Of a stretch of 64,000 nucleotides of DNA, positions 35,753-48,201 are shown in pieces. How positions within the stretch are numbered: the first letter of the stretch is position 1; every line of letters starts with the position of its first letter. Origin of the DNA: Fontisphaera persica (GTDB lineage Bacteria; Verrucomicrobiota; Verrucomicrobiia; Limisphaerales; Fontisphaeraceae); the NCBI RefSeq assembly GCF_024832785.1, contig NZ_CP116615.1:2356001-2420000 (forward strand), in the 5' to 3' direction. A program made the position numbers and the translations under genes. The notes beneath the pieces were generated by a model that saw only the letters and a program-made list of their open reading frames with translations, was not told the origin of the DNA and made no database searches.

Positions 35753-36664
35753 ATGACGGTGTTGCAACAACTCAAAAAATGGGGGGAATTTGTCAAATTC
35801 TCCCACACCGTGTTTGCCCTGCCTTTCGCGCTGGCCGCCATGGCCATTGCTGCGCGCGACAACCGCGGCTGGCCGGGATGGGAAAAATTTTTGCTCATCC
35901 TTGCCGCGATGGTCTGTGCCCGCACCTGTGCCATGAGCTTCAACCGCATTGTGGACCGCCGGTTTGACGCGCTCAACCCCCGCACCGCCGGTCGCCATCT
36001 TCCCACCGGCGCCATCTCCCTGACCGCCGCCTGGTCCCTCTGCGTCCTGAGCGGCCTGGGCCTGGTGGCGGCCGCTTACTTGTTAAATCCTCTGTGTTTT
36101 TACCTCTCGCCGGTGGCCCTGTTTTTCATCTGCTTTTATTCGCTCACCAAACGCTTCACCCATTTCACCCATGTCTTTCTGGGCGTGGCCCTGGCCCTCG
36201 CCCCCGTGGGCGCCTGGCTGGCTGTAAAAGGCAGCTCCGTGACCCCCTTGGAAATCGTGCAGATGAAACTTCTGGCCCTGGCGGTCATCCTCTGGCTGGT
36301 GGGTTTTGACATCATTTACGCCCTCCAGGACTACGAATTTGACCGCACCCACGGTTTGCACTCCCTGGTGGTGGCGTGGGGCCCCAAAAATGCGCTCGCA
36401 GCCGCCTTCCTTTCCCACCTGGCCATGGTGGCCGTGCTGGTAATCTTCGGGTTGCTGTGCCGCTTTCGCCTCGCCTATCTCGTGGGCATTGGCATCATCA
36501 CCCTCTGTCTGTTCATGGAACACCTGCTCGCCCGCAAACGCACCCTGAACTGGATTCAACTCGCATTCTTCCGCCTCAACGCGCTCATCAGCGTGGTCTT
36601 TTTGGTGGTGGTGCTCGCCGAGGTCATCTTCAAGGGGGGCTTCCGCTTCACCGGCTTCAAATAA
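35753..36664 (+). CDS. mqnP: UbiA-family prenyltransferase, MqnP-like (menaquinone, futalosine pathway)
   Basis: 303 residues from MTVLQQL; an ATG 51 nt upstream is possible. Eight or so transmembrane helices. The first Asp-rich motif SFNRIVDRRFDALNPRTAG (N64, D68, D72) and second motif ALQDYEFDRTHGLHS are the Mg-prenyl-diphosphate sites. The wording of both fits the 4-hydroxybenzoate-octaprenyltransferase-like proteins of the futalosine route (MqnP) rather than MenA. No other mqn genes are in the window. Product would be the menaquinone substrate of the act operon. Alternative: generic UbiA. Confidence 0.78.
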   Translation: MTVLQQLKKWGEFVKFSHTVFALPFALAAMAIAARDNRGWPGWEKFLLILAAMVCARTCAMSFNRIVDRRFDALNPRTAGRHLPTGAISLTAAWSLCVLSGLGLVAAAYLLNPLCFYLSPVALFFICFYSLTKRFTHFTHVFLGVALALAPVGAWLAVKGSSVTPLEIVQMKLLALAVILWLVGFDIIYALQDYEFDRTHGLHSLVVAWGPKNALAAAFLSHLAMVAVLVIFGLLCRFRLAYLVGIGIITLCLFMEHLLARKRTLNWIQLAFFRLNALISVVFLVVVLAEVIFKGGFRFTGFK

Positions 36665-36667
36665 AAT

Positions 36668-36741
36668 TGGCTGTCCGGCTTGGATTCGAACCAAGACAAA
36701 GAGCTCCAAAGACTCTTGTGCTACCGTTACACCACCGGACA
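36668..36741 (-). tRNA. tRNA-Gln (anticodon UUG)
   Basis: 74 nt with encoded CCA. Acceptor TGTCCGG pairs with CCGGACA; the anticodon arm AGAGT-CTTTGGA-GCTCT gives anticodon UUG (codon CAA); T-arm CTTGGTTCGAATCCAAG. Discriminator G73 is as expected for Gln. Confidence 0.94.
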
Positions 36742-36871
36742 GCCCACGCCCCATAACCTAAGCCTTCGGCCCGCCCGCGCAAGCTGTTTTTTGCGCGCGT
36801 GCCGGTGAAAACCGGTTGTCGGCAGCACCTGTCTTGCCGGAGCGTGCCTCCCCAAATGCCAGTGCAGGGAG

Positions 36872-36895
36872 CCATGAATGGCCCTCCATTCATGG
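36872..36895. terminator. Perfect 10-bp hairpin downstream of kinase/nucleotidyltransferase gene
   Basis: CCATGAATGG and CCATTCATGG form a perfect stem with a 4-nt loop, 20 bp past the stop of the minus-strand gene. There is no U-tract, so it could be a processing hairpin, a repeat unit or a terminator helper. It lies between that gene and tRNA-Gln. Confidence 0.4.
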
Positions 36896-36914
36896 AGGCG
36901 CCGCGCCTTCCGGC

Positions 36915-40397
<3,483 letters not shown>

Positions 40398-40404
40398 TGC
40401 TAAG

Positions 40405-40416
40405 GGGAATATTCCC
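40405..40416. promoter_or_regulatory. 12-bp palindrome GGGAATATTCCC
   Basis: Perfect palindrome 8 bp upstream of the kinase start at 40397 and within the arsR divergent region. Could be an operator or recognition site; not a consensus match I can name. Confidence 0.35.
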
Positions 40417-40437
40417 TGCTCCCTCTTGCAGGCGGGT

Positions 40438-40479
40438 TTGACATTCTTAGTCATTTGGCTAACCTTGCATATGTATGCG
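40438..40479 (+). promoter_or_regulatory. arsR promoter and operator palindrome
   Basis: TTGACA (40438-40443, perfect -35) and TAACCT (40460-40465, -10-like, 16-bp spacing) place the transcription start near 40472. That falls on GCATA-TG-TATGC (40467-40478), an inverted repeat overlapping the first ATG codons, so the arsR mRNA should be nearly leaderless and self-repressed by ArsR binding there. Confidence 0.55.
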
Positions 40480-40834
40480 GGCCTTGACCCAATACCTGAA
40501 AGCCCTGGCCGACCCCACCCGGCTGCGCCTCGTCCTGGCCTTGCAGGACGGCGAGCTGTGCGTCTGCCAATTAAACACGCTCTTTCCGCTGTCACCTTCC
40601 ACCTTGTCGCGCCATCTGGCCGCCCTGGAACGTGCCGGCCTGGTGCAAAGCCGCAAGGAAGGGCGCTGGGTCTATTTTGCGCTGCCCCGCCGCGGCCTCG
40701 CGCCGGCGGCCCGCCAGTTGTTGCGCTGGGCCATGCACCACGCGGCCCGCGACCCCCAGGCCAGGGAAGACGCCCGCCACCTGCGCCAATGCCGGCGCTC
40801 CGGGCAAAAACCGGTTTGTCCCCCGGCGCCATGA
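40475..40834 (+). CDS. arsR: ArsR-family arsenite-responsive repressor
   Basis: 119 residues. Winged helix-turn-helix with [33 protein letters not shown] and [10 protein letters not shown]. The metalloid site is ELCVCQL with C29 and C31, plus C-terminal cysteines C106 and C115 that may add a third ligand. Upstream promoter-operator overlaps its start, and acr3 follows 54 bp downstream, so a classical arsenite-induced operon is expected. Confidence 0.93.
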   Translation: MRALTQYLKALADPTRLRLVLALQDGELCVCQLNTLFPLSPSTLSRHLAALERAGLVQSRKEGRWVYFALPRRGLAPAARQLLRWAMHHAARDPQAREDARHLRQCRRSGQKPVCPPAP

Positions 40835-40837
40835 GCT

Positions 40838-40859
40838 GGCGGGGGGCGCCCCCCCCGCC
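40838..40859 (+). terminator. G/C hairpin between arsR and acr3
   Basis: GGCGGGGGG and CCCCCCGCC form a 9-bp stem with a 4-nt loop right after the arsR stop. It probably tunes expression of acr3 (partial terminator or mRNA stabiliser); no T-tract. Confidence 0.4.
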
Positions 40860-40888
40860 GTTCCTCGCAGCAACCCCAGGAACACTTT

Positions 40889-41965
40889 ATGAGTGACACG
40901 ACTAAAATTGCTAAAAAACTGAACTTCTTTGAACGCTACCTTTCCCTCTGGGTTATCCTGTGCATGGGCGCAGGCGTGGCCCTGGGCAAACTGGCGCCCG
41001 GTTTCATGAAAACTCTGGGGCAGCTCGAATTCGGCACGGGCTCGCAAGTCAACGTCCCCATCGCCATCCTCATTTGGCTCATGATTTACCCCATGATGCT
41101 GAAAATTGACTTCGGCTCCCTGGTGGGCGTGACCAAACGCCCCAAGGGCCTGCTGGTGACGCTCTTTGTCAACTGGCTCGTCAAACCCTTCAGCATGGCC
41201 TTCTTTGCCTGGCTTTTCATTCAAACGCTCTTTGCCCGGTGGATTGACCCCGAGACCGCCCGCAACTACACCGCCGGCCTTATCATCCTCGCCGCCGCCC
41301 CCTGCACGGCCATGGTCTTTGTCTGGTCCTATCTCACGGACGGCGACCCCGCCTATACGCTCGTGCAGGTGGCCGTCAACGACCTCATCATGCTCTTTGC
41401 CTTCGCGCCCATCGTCATGTTTCTTTGCGGCGTGGCCAATGTCATCGTGCCCTCCAAAGTTCTCATCACTTCCGTCGTGGTCTTTATCGTCATCCCGCTG
41501 GCCGCCGGTTATCTCACGCGCACGGTCCTCCTCAAATCCCACGGCCGCGAATGGTTTGAGCAAAAATTCCTTCCGCGTTTTCATCCCGTCACCGTGCTGG
41601 CCCTGCTGGCCACCCTGGTCCTGATTTTTGCCTTCCAGGCGGAAAACCTGACCACCCGCTGGTTTGCGGTGCTTCTGCTGGCGGTGCCCATCTTGGTGCA
41701 GGTGTATTTCAACAGCTCCCTCGCCTATTTCCTGATGCGCTGGTTCAAAGTCCCCCACAATGTCGCCTCCCCTGGCGCGCTCATCGGGGCCAGCAACTTC
41801 TTTGAGCTGGCCGTCGCTGTTGCCATCACCCTCTTTGGTCCCGCCAGCCCCGCCGCCCTGGCCTGTGTCGTCGGCGTGCTGGTGGAAGTGCCGGTCATGC
41901 TTTCGGTCTGCCGCATCTGCAACAGCTCCCGCGCCTGGTATCAGCGCGCCGTGCCGGCCGCCTGA
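40889..41965 (+). CDS. acr3: ACR3-family arsenite efflux transporter
   Basis: 358 residues, ten predicted transmembrane helices. ACR3 hallmarks: LIWLMIYPMMLKIDF near helix 2, the substrate Cys in AAAPCTAMVFVWS (C139), GASNFFELAVAVAITLFG, and a last cysteine region EVPVMLSVCRICN. Pumps arsenite(III) out across the inner membrane driven by the proton motive force. Second gene of the arsR-acr3 operon; no arsenate reductase gene is visible next to it. Confidence 0.95.
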   Translation: MSDTTKIAKKLNFFERYLSLWVILCMGAGVALGKLAPGFMKTLGQLEFGTGSQVNVPIAILIWLMIYPMMLKIDFGSLVGVTKRPKGLLVTLFVNWLVKPFSMAFFAWLFIQTLFARWIDPETARNYTAGLIILAAAPCTAMVFVWSYLTDGDPAYTLVQVAVNDLIMLFAFAPIVMFLCGVANVIVPSKVLITSVVVFIVIPLAAGYLTRTVLLKSHGREWFEQKFLPRFHPVTVLALLATLVLIFAFQAENLTTRWFAVLLLAVPILVQVYFNSSLAYFLMRWFKVPHNVASPGALIGASNFFELAVAVAITLFGPASPAALACVVGVLVEVPVMLSVCRICNSSRAWYQRAVPAA

Positions 41966-42107
41966 TGTCGGCCGCCCGGTGGCGGGGGCAATTTTTCCGC
42001 GCGCCCCAACGGTTTCACTTGGCCCACTGCCCGGGCCGGGCTAATCTTTTGCTCCATGGGTGCCAGTCGCCCACTGAGGCTGGCTGGCCTGCCCACGGGC
42101 CTTGAGC

Positions 42108-44537
42108 ATGGATACAGGAGCCATTTGCCTGTTGCTGGCCATTGGCCTGCCCCTGGCAGGCTTTTTGTTGCCGGCAATCACAGGAAAACGTTTGGGACCG
42201 CGCACTGCCTGGGTGGCGCTGGGATTCCCGGTGGTGGCATTTGGGGCCTTGCTCACGCTGGCCTTGTCCCTCACCTGGCCAGCCCGCCTGGTCATGGAAA
42301 TTCCCTGGATTCCCACTTTGGGCGTTAATCTCTCGTTTCTGGTGGATGGCCTGTCCCTCTTTTTCGGTCTGGTGGTCAGCGGCATGGGCTGCCTGATTTT
42401 CTTCTACGCCGGCCACTATTTGGATGACCACTTCGAGCATCACGGCCGCTTCTACAGCTACCTTGTCCTCTTCATGGCCGCCATGTTGGGCACGGTTTTC
42501 GCCAACAACCTGCTCCTGATGTTTGTTTTCTGGGAGCTGACGGGGCTGGCCTCCTTCCTCCTGATTGGCTTCCTGCATGGCGAGGAACAGTCGCGCGTTG
42601 GCGCCCGGCAGGCGCTGCTGGTGACCGCGGGCACCGGCCTGGCCCTGCTCGCCGGCCTGGTGATGATTTACGGGGTCACCGGCACTTATGATTTCAGTGT
42701 CCTGGCCAGTACCGGTTTGCCGTGGTCCCATCACGGCGGCTGGCTGGCTGCGGCCATGGTCCTTTTGTTAATCGGCGCCTTTGGCAAGTCGGCCCAATTC
42801 CCCCTGCATTTCTGGTTGCCTAACGCCATGGCCGCCCCCACTCCTGTCAGCGCCTACCTGCACTCGGCCACCATGGTCAAATTGGGCGTCTTTTTATGCG
42901 CCCGCATCTTTCCGCTCTTTGTGGACCACGTGGCCTGGGCCCCTCTGGTCAGCCTGGTGGGCTTCACCACCATGACCTTTTGCGCCGTGCTGGCCCTCCT
43001 GGCCCACGACCTCAAAGCCATCCTCGCCTTCTCCACCTGCAGCCAGATCGGCTACCTCATCGGTTATTACGGACTGGGACCGCCAGCAGGCGTGGAATAC
43101 GACTACCTCCACATCTTCAATCACGTCCTCTACAAAGGCAGCCTCTTCATGGTGGTCGGCGTTGTCGCTCACGCCGCAGGCATTCGGGACATCCGCCAAC
43201 TGGGCGGCCTCTTCCGCCGCCTCCCGCTCCTGGGCAGCGCCACTTTAATCGCCGCCGCCTCCATGGCCGGCCTGCCCGGCACCACCGGCTTCTTGAGCAA
43301 AGAAATGATGCTCAAAGAAATTTTTGAGGCCCTCGCCCCGCATGAATACCTGAGCTGGTTCGCCTGCTTTTGCGTGATGCTCACCAGCCTGGTCAAGGTG
43401 GCCTTCTCCACCCGCCTCTTTGCCAACATCTTCCTCGGCCCCGAACCGCCCGACATCTCCCGCCAATTTCATGCTCCCTCGCTGGGGATGCAACTGCCCC
43501 CCGCCCTGCTGGCGGGCGCGGCTTTGCTTTTTGGCCTGATGCCGGGGCTGTTGGACGCCCTTTTTCAACCCCTGGCCGTCGCCGGCCTGAACCGCCCCGG
43601 GCACCTTTCCCTCTGGCATGGGTTCACCCGCGAGCTGCTCGCCAGCACCCTCCTCGTCATTGCAGGCTTCGGCCTCTACTGGCTGGGCGTGCTCACTCAA
43701 TGGCGCTGGCATGCCATTCCCAAAAGCCTCCAATTCGATCGTTTCTTTGAAGCAGCGCTCGACTTCCTGGCGCGTTTTGCCAAAGCCCTCACCCACTTTG
43801 TCCGCTCCGACACCCCCACCGCCTACCTGCCCGTGCTGCTGGGCTTTGTGTTGCTGACCGTGGGCGGTACGCTGGCCTGGCATTTCGGTCTCGACGCCCG
43901 CCTGATTACCCAGGTGGCCGCCGCGGACTGGCCCGCTCCTCAGCTCATGCGCGGCATGGTGGCCGGTTTGATCATCCTCGCCGTCATTGGTGTGCTCGTC
44001 CTCCCGCGCTGGACCACCCAGCTCATTTCGCTGAGCGTGGCGGGCTTTCTCATTTGCTTCTACTTCGTGCTCTATCGCGCCCCGGATTTGGCGCTCACTC
44101 AAATCCTCATCGAGGTGGTCACCCTCTTCCTCATCCTGTTGCTCCTGGGCCGCTTTCCCAAATCAGCCGAGGAAGGGGAAATTACCTGGCAGGCCCCCCG
44201 CTGGCGCCGCGCCCTGAATGCCGGGCTTGCCGTCGGCGTCGGCCTGCTGGCCACCTGCCTCATCCTTGTGGTCACCAGCCAGCCGGCCACCGAGCGCCTG
44301 GGCGATTTCTTCCTCGCCCAAACCGTGCCCCTTGCCGCAGGTCGCAATGCCGTGAACACCATCCTGGTGGACTTTCGCGGCTTCGACACCCTGGGCGAAA
44401 TCACCGTCCTGCTTGTTGCCACCTTGGGAGGCCTCGGCCTGTTAATGCGCTACAAACGCACCCCTGAGGAATACCGGCAGGGACCGCTTGGCCCTCCAGG
44501 CATGGGCACTCCCCCCCACGAAAAGGAGGAGACATGA
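42108..44537 (+). CDS. mrpA: Mrp Na+/H+ antiporter subunit A
   Basis: 809 residues from ATG 42108; a TTG two codons earlier is possible. Proton-pumping-type NuoL-like core with FLVDGLSLFFGLVVSGMG, FANNLLLMFVFWELTGLASFL, FGKSAQFPLHFWLPNAMAAP with TPVSAYLHSATMVK, and SKEMMLKEIF. Ends with a MrpB-like C-terminal domain (APDLALTQILIEVVTLFLIL and VDFRGFDTLGEITVLL). Seven-gene operon in canonical order follows. Exchanges internal Na+ for external H+. The start codon of mrpB overlaps its stop (ATGA). Confidence 0.95.
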   Translation: MDTGAICLLLAIGLPLAGFLLPAITGKRLGPRTAWVALGFPVVAFGALLTLALSLTWPARLVMEIPWIPTLGVNLSFLVDGLSLFFGLVVSGMGCLIFFYAGHYLDDHFEHHGRFYSYLVLFMAAMLGTVFANNLLLMFVFWELTGLASFLLIGFLHGEEQSRVGARQALLVTAGTGLALLAGLVMIYGVTGTYDFSVLASTGLPWSHHGGWLAAAMVLLLIGAFGKSAQFPLHFWLPNAMAAPTPVSAYLHSATMVKLGVFLCARIFPLFVDHVAWAPLVSLVGFTTMTFCAVLALLAHDLKAILAFSTCSQIGYLIGYYGLGPPAGVEYDYLHIFNHVLYKGSLFMVVGVVAHAAGIRDIRQLGGLFRRLPLLGSATLIAAASMAGLPGTTGFLSKEMMLKEIFEALAPHEYLSWFACFCVMLTSLVKVAFSTRLFANIFLGPEPPDISRQFHAPSLGMQLPPALLAGAALLFGLMPGLLDALFQPLAVAGLNRPGHLSLWHGFTRELLASTLLVIAGFGLYWLGVLTQWRWHAIPKSLQFDRFFEAALDFLARFAKALTHFVRSDTPTAYLPVLLGFVLLTVGGTLAWHFGLDARLITQVAAADWPAPQLMRGMVAGLIILAVIGVLVLPRWTTQLISLSVAGFLICFYFVLYRAPDLALTQILIEVVTLFLILLLLGRFPKSAEEGEITWQAPRWRRALNAGLAVGVGLLATCLILVVTSQPATERLGDFFLAQTVPLAAGRNAVNTILVDFRGFDTLGEITVLLVATLGGLGLLMRYKRTPEEYRQGPLGPPGMGTPPHEKEET

Positions 44538-45136
44538 GAGGTCCGGACTCCTTCATCTTTCGCGCCATGGTGCGAGTGGCCTTCTTTCTCATCAACCTGC
44601 TCGCCCTCTACCTGCTGCTCCGCGGCCACAATCTCCCCGGCGGCGGCTTCATTGGCGGTCTGGCCACGGCCATCTCCCTGGTGCTGCTCAGCCTTGCTCT
44701 GGGCTTGGAGGAAATGCATCGCGTGCTGCGCTTTGACCCGGTGCGGCTCGCGGCGGCGGGCCTGTTGCTGGCCACCTTGACCGGCCTGCTCCCCCTGCTG
44801 GCCGGCCGCCCTTTCCTCGAGCATTTCAATGCCCATTTCACCCGCGTGCCCCTCCTGGGCGAATTGCATGTAGGCACCCCGCTGCTCTTTGATATCGGCG
44901 TCTTTCTGGTGGTGGTCGGCATCACCACCAAAATCATTTTCGTCCTCGCCAAATCCACCGCCGGCTTCCGCGCCATGGTCCAGGAGGAAGAAGCCCGTTA
45001 CAGTTCGCCCCGGGAAACCCCCATCGAAAGCGACTGGCTGGCTGAAGCGGCGACTCCTCCCCAGCAGGAGAAATCGAGCGCTCCTCCGCCCGCCTCAGCT
45101 CACTCCCCAAGAAAGGAAGACCACCATGCAACTTGA
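44534..45136 (+). CDS. mrpB: Mrp antiporter subunit B
   Basis: 200 residues, MnhB family with four helices: FLINLLALYLLLRGHNLPGGGFIGG, AAAGLLLATLTGLLPLL, FDIGVFLVVVGITTKIIF. LPGGGFIGGL is the family hallmark. The C-terminal 45 residues are a polar Pro/Ser/Gln tail longer than usual for MrpB. Overlaps mrpA by 4 nt and mrpC by 11 nt. Confidence 0.93.
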   Translation: MRGPDSFIFRAMVRVAFFLINLLALYLLLRGHNLPGGGFIGGLATAISLVLLSLALGLEEMHRVLRFDPVRLAAAGLLLATLTGLLPLLAGRPFLEHFNAHFTRVPLLGELHVGTPLLFDIGVFLVVVGITTKIIFVLAKSTAGFRAMVQEEEARYSSPRETPIESDWLAEAATPPQQEKSSAPPPASAHSPRKEDHHAT

Positions 45137-45479
45137 AACCGCCATCTTGGTCGGGGTTCTGTTCGCCTGCGGAACTTATCTCATTCTGCAGCGCAGTTTC
45201 GTGCAGATACTCTTTGGTTTCGTCATCCTGTCCAACGCCGCCAACCTGCTGGTCTTGAGCATGGCCGGCCTGCCGGACGGCAAGACGCCTCCCATCGTTG
45301 GCGAGCCAGCGGCGCCCATGGTGGACCCCCTGCCCCAGGCCTTGATCCTCACGGCCATTGTGATTGGCTTTGGCGTCATCGCCTACCTGGTCCTGCTGCT
45401 TTACCGGCTCTTTTTGGACCAGCGCACCACCAACGCCGCCGAGCTGTACGCTGAAACGGAGGCCGACTCCCACGAATGA
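45126..45479 (+). CDS. mrpC: Mrp antiporter subunit C
   Basis: 117 residues, NuoK-like, three helices (ILVGVLFACGTYLIL, LFGFVILSNAANLLVLSM, LILTAIVIGFGVIAYLVLLL). VGVLFACGTY and DPLPQALILTAIVIGF are the family patterns. Required for assembly and activity of the antiporter. Start lies inside the end of mrpB in another frame. Confidence 0.94.
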   Translation: MQLETAILVGVLFACGTYLILQRSFVQILFGFVILSNAANLLVLSMAGLPDGKTPPIVGEPAAPMVDPLPQALILTAIVIGFGVIAYLVLLLYRLFLDQRTTNAAELYAETEADSHE

Positions 45480-46975
45480 ACTGGGCCGCCACACCACTGT
45501 TGATTCCCCTGCTCACGGCGCTGCTCCTCTTGTTGGGGCGCCCTGGGGTGGGCCGTCGCTACGTGGCGGCCTGCTCCGCTCTCCTCCAACTGGGCGTGGC
45601 GCTGTACCTGCTCAGCCGCACTTATGCCGGGGAAACTTTGGTGCTGCCCGTCGGCCGCTGGGCGGCACCTTTCGGCATCGTGTTGGTGATGGACACCCTC
45701 TCCGCCGTCATGGTGTGCCTGGCCTCCCTCATCGCCCTGGCCTCCCTCCTCTACGGCTTTGCGGAAAGCCCCGTCCACCTGGAGCACCCCTTGCGCCTGC
45801 CGCTCATGCAATTTCTCCTCCTCGGCATCAACCTCTCCTTCTGCACGGGCGATCTCTTCAACCTTTTCGTCGGCTTCGAAATCATGCTGATTGCCTCCTA
45901 CGCCCTGCTCACCCTCGAAGCCGATGACTGGGACATCAAACAAGCCTATCCCTACGTGGCCATCAATCTGGTGGGCAGCGCACTATTCCTGTGTGCCGCC
46001 GGCCTGGCTTACGGTCTGTTTGGCACGCTCAACTTTGCCGACATCGCCCTGCGCAGCGCCACGATGGGCGCCGACCCCCGCGTCCAAACCCTGGCCATGC
46101 TGCTGCTGGTGGTCTTTGGCATCAAAGCCGGCCTGTTTCCCCTCTATTACTGGCTGCCCAACAGTTATCCCACCCTCCCTTATCCCCTGGCCGCGCTGTA
46201 TGCCGGCATGCTGACCAAGGTGGGCGTGTACGTCCTCGCTCGTGTTTTTGGCACCGTGCTGCCCCATGATTTGCATTTCGCCCATCAGGGGCTCGCCGTC
46301 CTGGCCGGCTTCACCATGGTCATCGCCGTGCTCGGCGCCCTCTCCCGCCAATTCATTCGCGGCATTCTCTCCTTTCACATCCTCAGCCAGATTGGCTTCA
46401 TGGTCCTGGCCATTGGCTTTTTCACTCCTCTCGCTTTCGCTGCCGCCATTTTTTACATTATTCACCATATCATCGTTAAAGCTTCCCTTTTCCTCATCGG
46501 CGGAGTGGCGGCAGAACTCAACGGTAGCGACAATCTGGCGCGGGGCGGACACCTGTGGCGTCATGCCCCGTGGCTGGGCGTCCTCTTCCTGGCCCAGGCC
46601 CTTTCGCTCGCGGGTCTGCCGCCCCTCAGTGGTTTTTGGGGTAAATACGTCATCCTGGTGGTGGGCTTCGAGCAGGGACGCTATCTTCTGGTGCTGGCAG
46701 CCTTGGTGGCCAGTCTGTTGACGCTGATGAGCATGTTGAAAATCTGGAATGCCACCTTCTGGGGGGGCAACGCCCACACCCCCCTGCGCCTCGAAAGTCC
46801 TCGCTGGCGGCCCATGACCTGCGTCATTGCGGCCCTCACCCTCCTGTCACTGGGCATCGGCCTGGGCGCGGAAGGAGTCATGCAAATCGCCCTGCAAGCC
46901 GCCGCCCAGGTTCTGGACCAGCAAGGCTACGCTGCCGCCGTCTTCAGCGCTATGGGGAAAGGAACACTCCCATGA
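45476..46975 (+). CDS. mrpD: Mrp antiporter subunit D
   Basis: 499 residues, NuoM/N-like. Motifs: NLFVGFEIMLIASYALLTLE (key Glu for H+ path), FGIKAGLFPLYYWLPNSYPT with the conserved Lys, HILSQIGFMVLAIGF, and AGLPPLSGFWGKYVILV. Second large antiporter subunit, pairs with MrpA. Overlaps mrpC by 4 nt. Confidence 0.95.
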   Translation: MNWAATPLLIPLLTALLLLLGRPGVGRRYVAACSALLQLGVALYLLSRTYAGETLVLPVGRWAAPFGIVLVMDTLSAVMVCLASLIALASLLYGFAESPVHLEHPLRLPLMQFLLLGINLSFCTGDLFNLFVGFEIMLIASYALLTLEADDWDIKQAYPYVAINLVGSALFLCAAGLAYGLFGTLNFADIALRSATMGADPRVQTLAMLLLVVFGIKAGLFPLYYWLPNSYPTLPYPLAALYAGMLTKVGVYVLARVFGTVLPHDLHFAHQGLAVLAGFTMVIAVLGALSRQFIRGILSFHILSQIGFMVLAIGFFTPLAFAAAIFYIIHHIIVKASLFLIGGVAAELNGSDNLARGGHLWRHAPWLGVLFLAQALSLAGLPPLSGFWGKYVILVVGFEQGRYLLVLAALVASLLTLMSMLKIWNATFWGGNAHTPLRLESPRWRPMTCVIAALTLLSLGIGLGAEGVMQIALQAAAQVLDQQGYAAAVFSAMGKGTLP

Positions 46976-47448
46976 AAGCCTTCGGCTTGAACCTGCTTAT
47001 CGCCACCATCTGGCTGCTGCTCAGCCAGGCGCCTTCCCCGGCAGTGTTCGCCCTCGGTTTTCTGGTGGGCTTCATCTTCCTTGCCGCCTTCCGGAGCGTG
47101 GTGGGCGCGGAGAATTACATCCGCCGCTGGGCCGGCCTGGCCCGTTTTCTCTGGTTCTTCACGCGAGAGTTCATCATCGCCAACCTTAACGTCGCCTGGA
47201 CCGTCCTCTTTCGCCCCCTCGCCGCCTTGCGCCCCGGATTTGTCGCCTACGATGTCACCGGCCTCACCCGCACAGAAATTCTCATTCTCTCCTACTGCCT
47301 GACTTTGACCCCCGGCACCACCACCGTCGAAATCAGCCCGGACTTTCGCACCCTGATTTTTCATGCCCTGGACGCGCAAGACCCGGAACAATTGCGCGCC
47401 CAGCTTGACCAAAAACTCAAACCCGCCCTCCTGGCCTTCACCCGATGA
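46972..47448 (+). CDS. mrpE: Mrp antiporter subunit E
   Basis: 158 residues, MnhE. Membrane N-terminal half (LLIATIWLLLSQAPSPAVF, VGFIFLAAF), conserved FTREFIIANLNVAWTVL and RPGFVAYDVTGLTRTEILIL, with LTPGTTTVEISPD and a soluble end. Overlaps mrpD by 4 nt. Confidence 0.93.
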   Translation: MKAFGLNLLIATIWLLLSQAPSPAVFALGFLVGFIFLAAFRSVVGAENYIRRWAGLARFLWFFTREFIIANLNVAWTVLFRPLAALRPGFVAYDVTGLTRTEILILSYCLTLTPGTTTVEISPDFRTLIFHALDAQDPEQLRAQLDQKLKPALLAFTR

Positions 47449-47759
47449 TCGCCATCGTCATCCCCATTGCCTTTGCGATGCTTTTCCTGGCCATCCTCCT
47501 GGGTCTCTATCGTCTGGCCCGCGGTCCCACCGTCCTGGATCGCGTGCTGGCCTTTGACCTGATTACCACCTGCGCTGTCGGCATGATTATCCTGCTCTCC
47601 ATCCAGTGGCAAACTCCCTTGTTTCTGGAGCTGATTCTTGTGTTTGCCCTCCTGGGCTTTTTAACCACCGTGGCGTTCGTTGGCCATCTGCGCCAAACCC
47701 GCCAGCCCCCCGGTCCTCCATCCACCCCCTCTTCACCCGCATCTCCCGGCGCCCCATGA
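47445..47759 (+). CDS. mrpF: Mrp antiporter subunit F
   Basis: 104 residues, three helices; YRLARGPTVLDRVLAFDLI is the family signature, then TCAVGMIILLSIQW and LELILVFALLGFLTTVAF. C-terminal tail Pro-rich. Overlaps mrpE and mrpG by 4 nt each. Confidence 0.93.
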   Translation: MIAIVIPIAFAMLFLAILLGLYRLARGPTVLDRVLAFDLITTCAVGMIILLSIQWQTPLFLELILVFALLGFLTTVAFVGHLRQTRQPPGPPSTPSSPASPGAP

Positions 47760-48088
47760 TTGAATTACTGACCTTCCTTTGTCTGCTCCTTGGCGCTGCC
47801 CTGATGCTCACCGCCGCCATCGGCGTTGTGCGTCTGCCGGATGTCCTCTGTCGCTCTCACGCGGTCGCCAAGGCCCTCACCCTGGGCATTTTCCTGATGC
47901 TGATGGGTCTCTGGCTGCAACTCGAAGACCCGCGGCAGGGACTTAAAATTGTCCTCGCCATTTTCTTCCAGGTGCTCACCATCCCGGTCTCCAGCCATCT
48001 CATCGGGCTTATCAGCCGCCGCGAGATGTCTCCACTCCCCTCCGCTCCACCCTCCACGGAAAACAAGCCCCGCACAATACGCCCCTAG
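47756..48088 (+). CDS. mrpG: Mrp antiporter subunit G
   Basis: 110 residues, MnhG. GVVRLPDVLCRSHAVAKALT is the family motif (RLPDxxxRxHAxxKA), flanked by LLGAALMLTAAIGVV and ILAIFFQVLTIPVSSHLIG. Last gene of the mrpA-G operon. The complete set of seven identifies a group 1 Mrp antiporter. Confidence 0.94.
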   Translation: MIELLTFLCLLLGAALMLTAAIGVVRLPDVLCRSHAVAKALTLGIFLMLMGLWLQLEDPRQGLKIVLAIFFQVLTIPVSSHLIGLISRREMSPLPSAPPSTENKPRTIRP

Positions 48089-48201
48089 CCCCCCGCCAGG
48101 CAGCCCACTCTTATCACCGCAGGGTAAAGCAGCGCGCCCTGCTCCCTCTGGGCACAGGGGTAAAGAGGTCTGCCGGGGAAAATCATGAACCCTCCCCAAC
48201 C

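Noticed and set aside
42108-48088. A respiratory complex I fragment or formate hydrogenlyase membrane arm
   Set aside because: The seven genes match mrpA to mrpG in order, including mrpB, E, F and G that complex I lacks.
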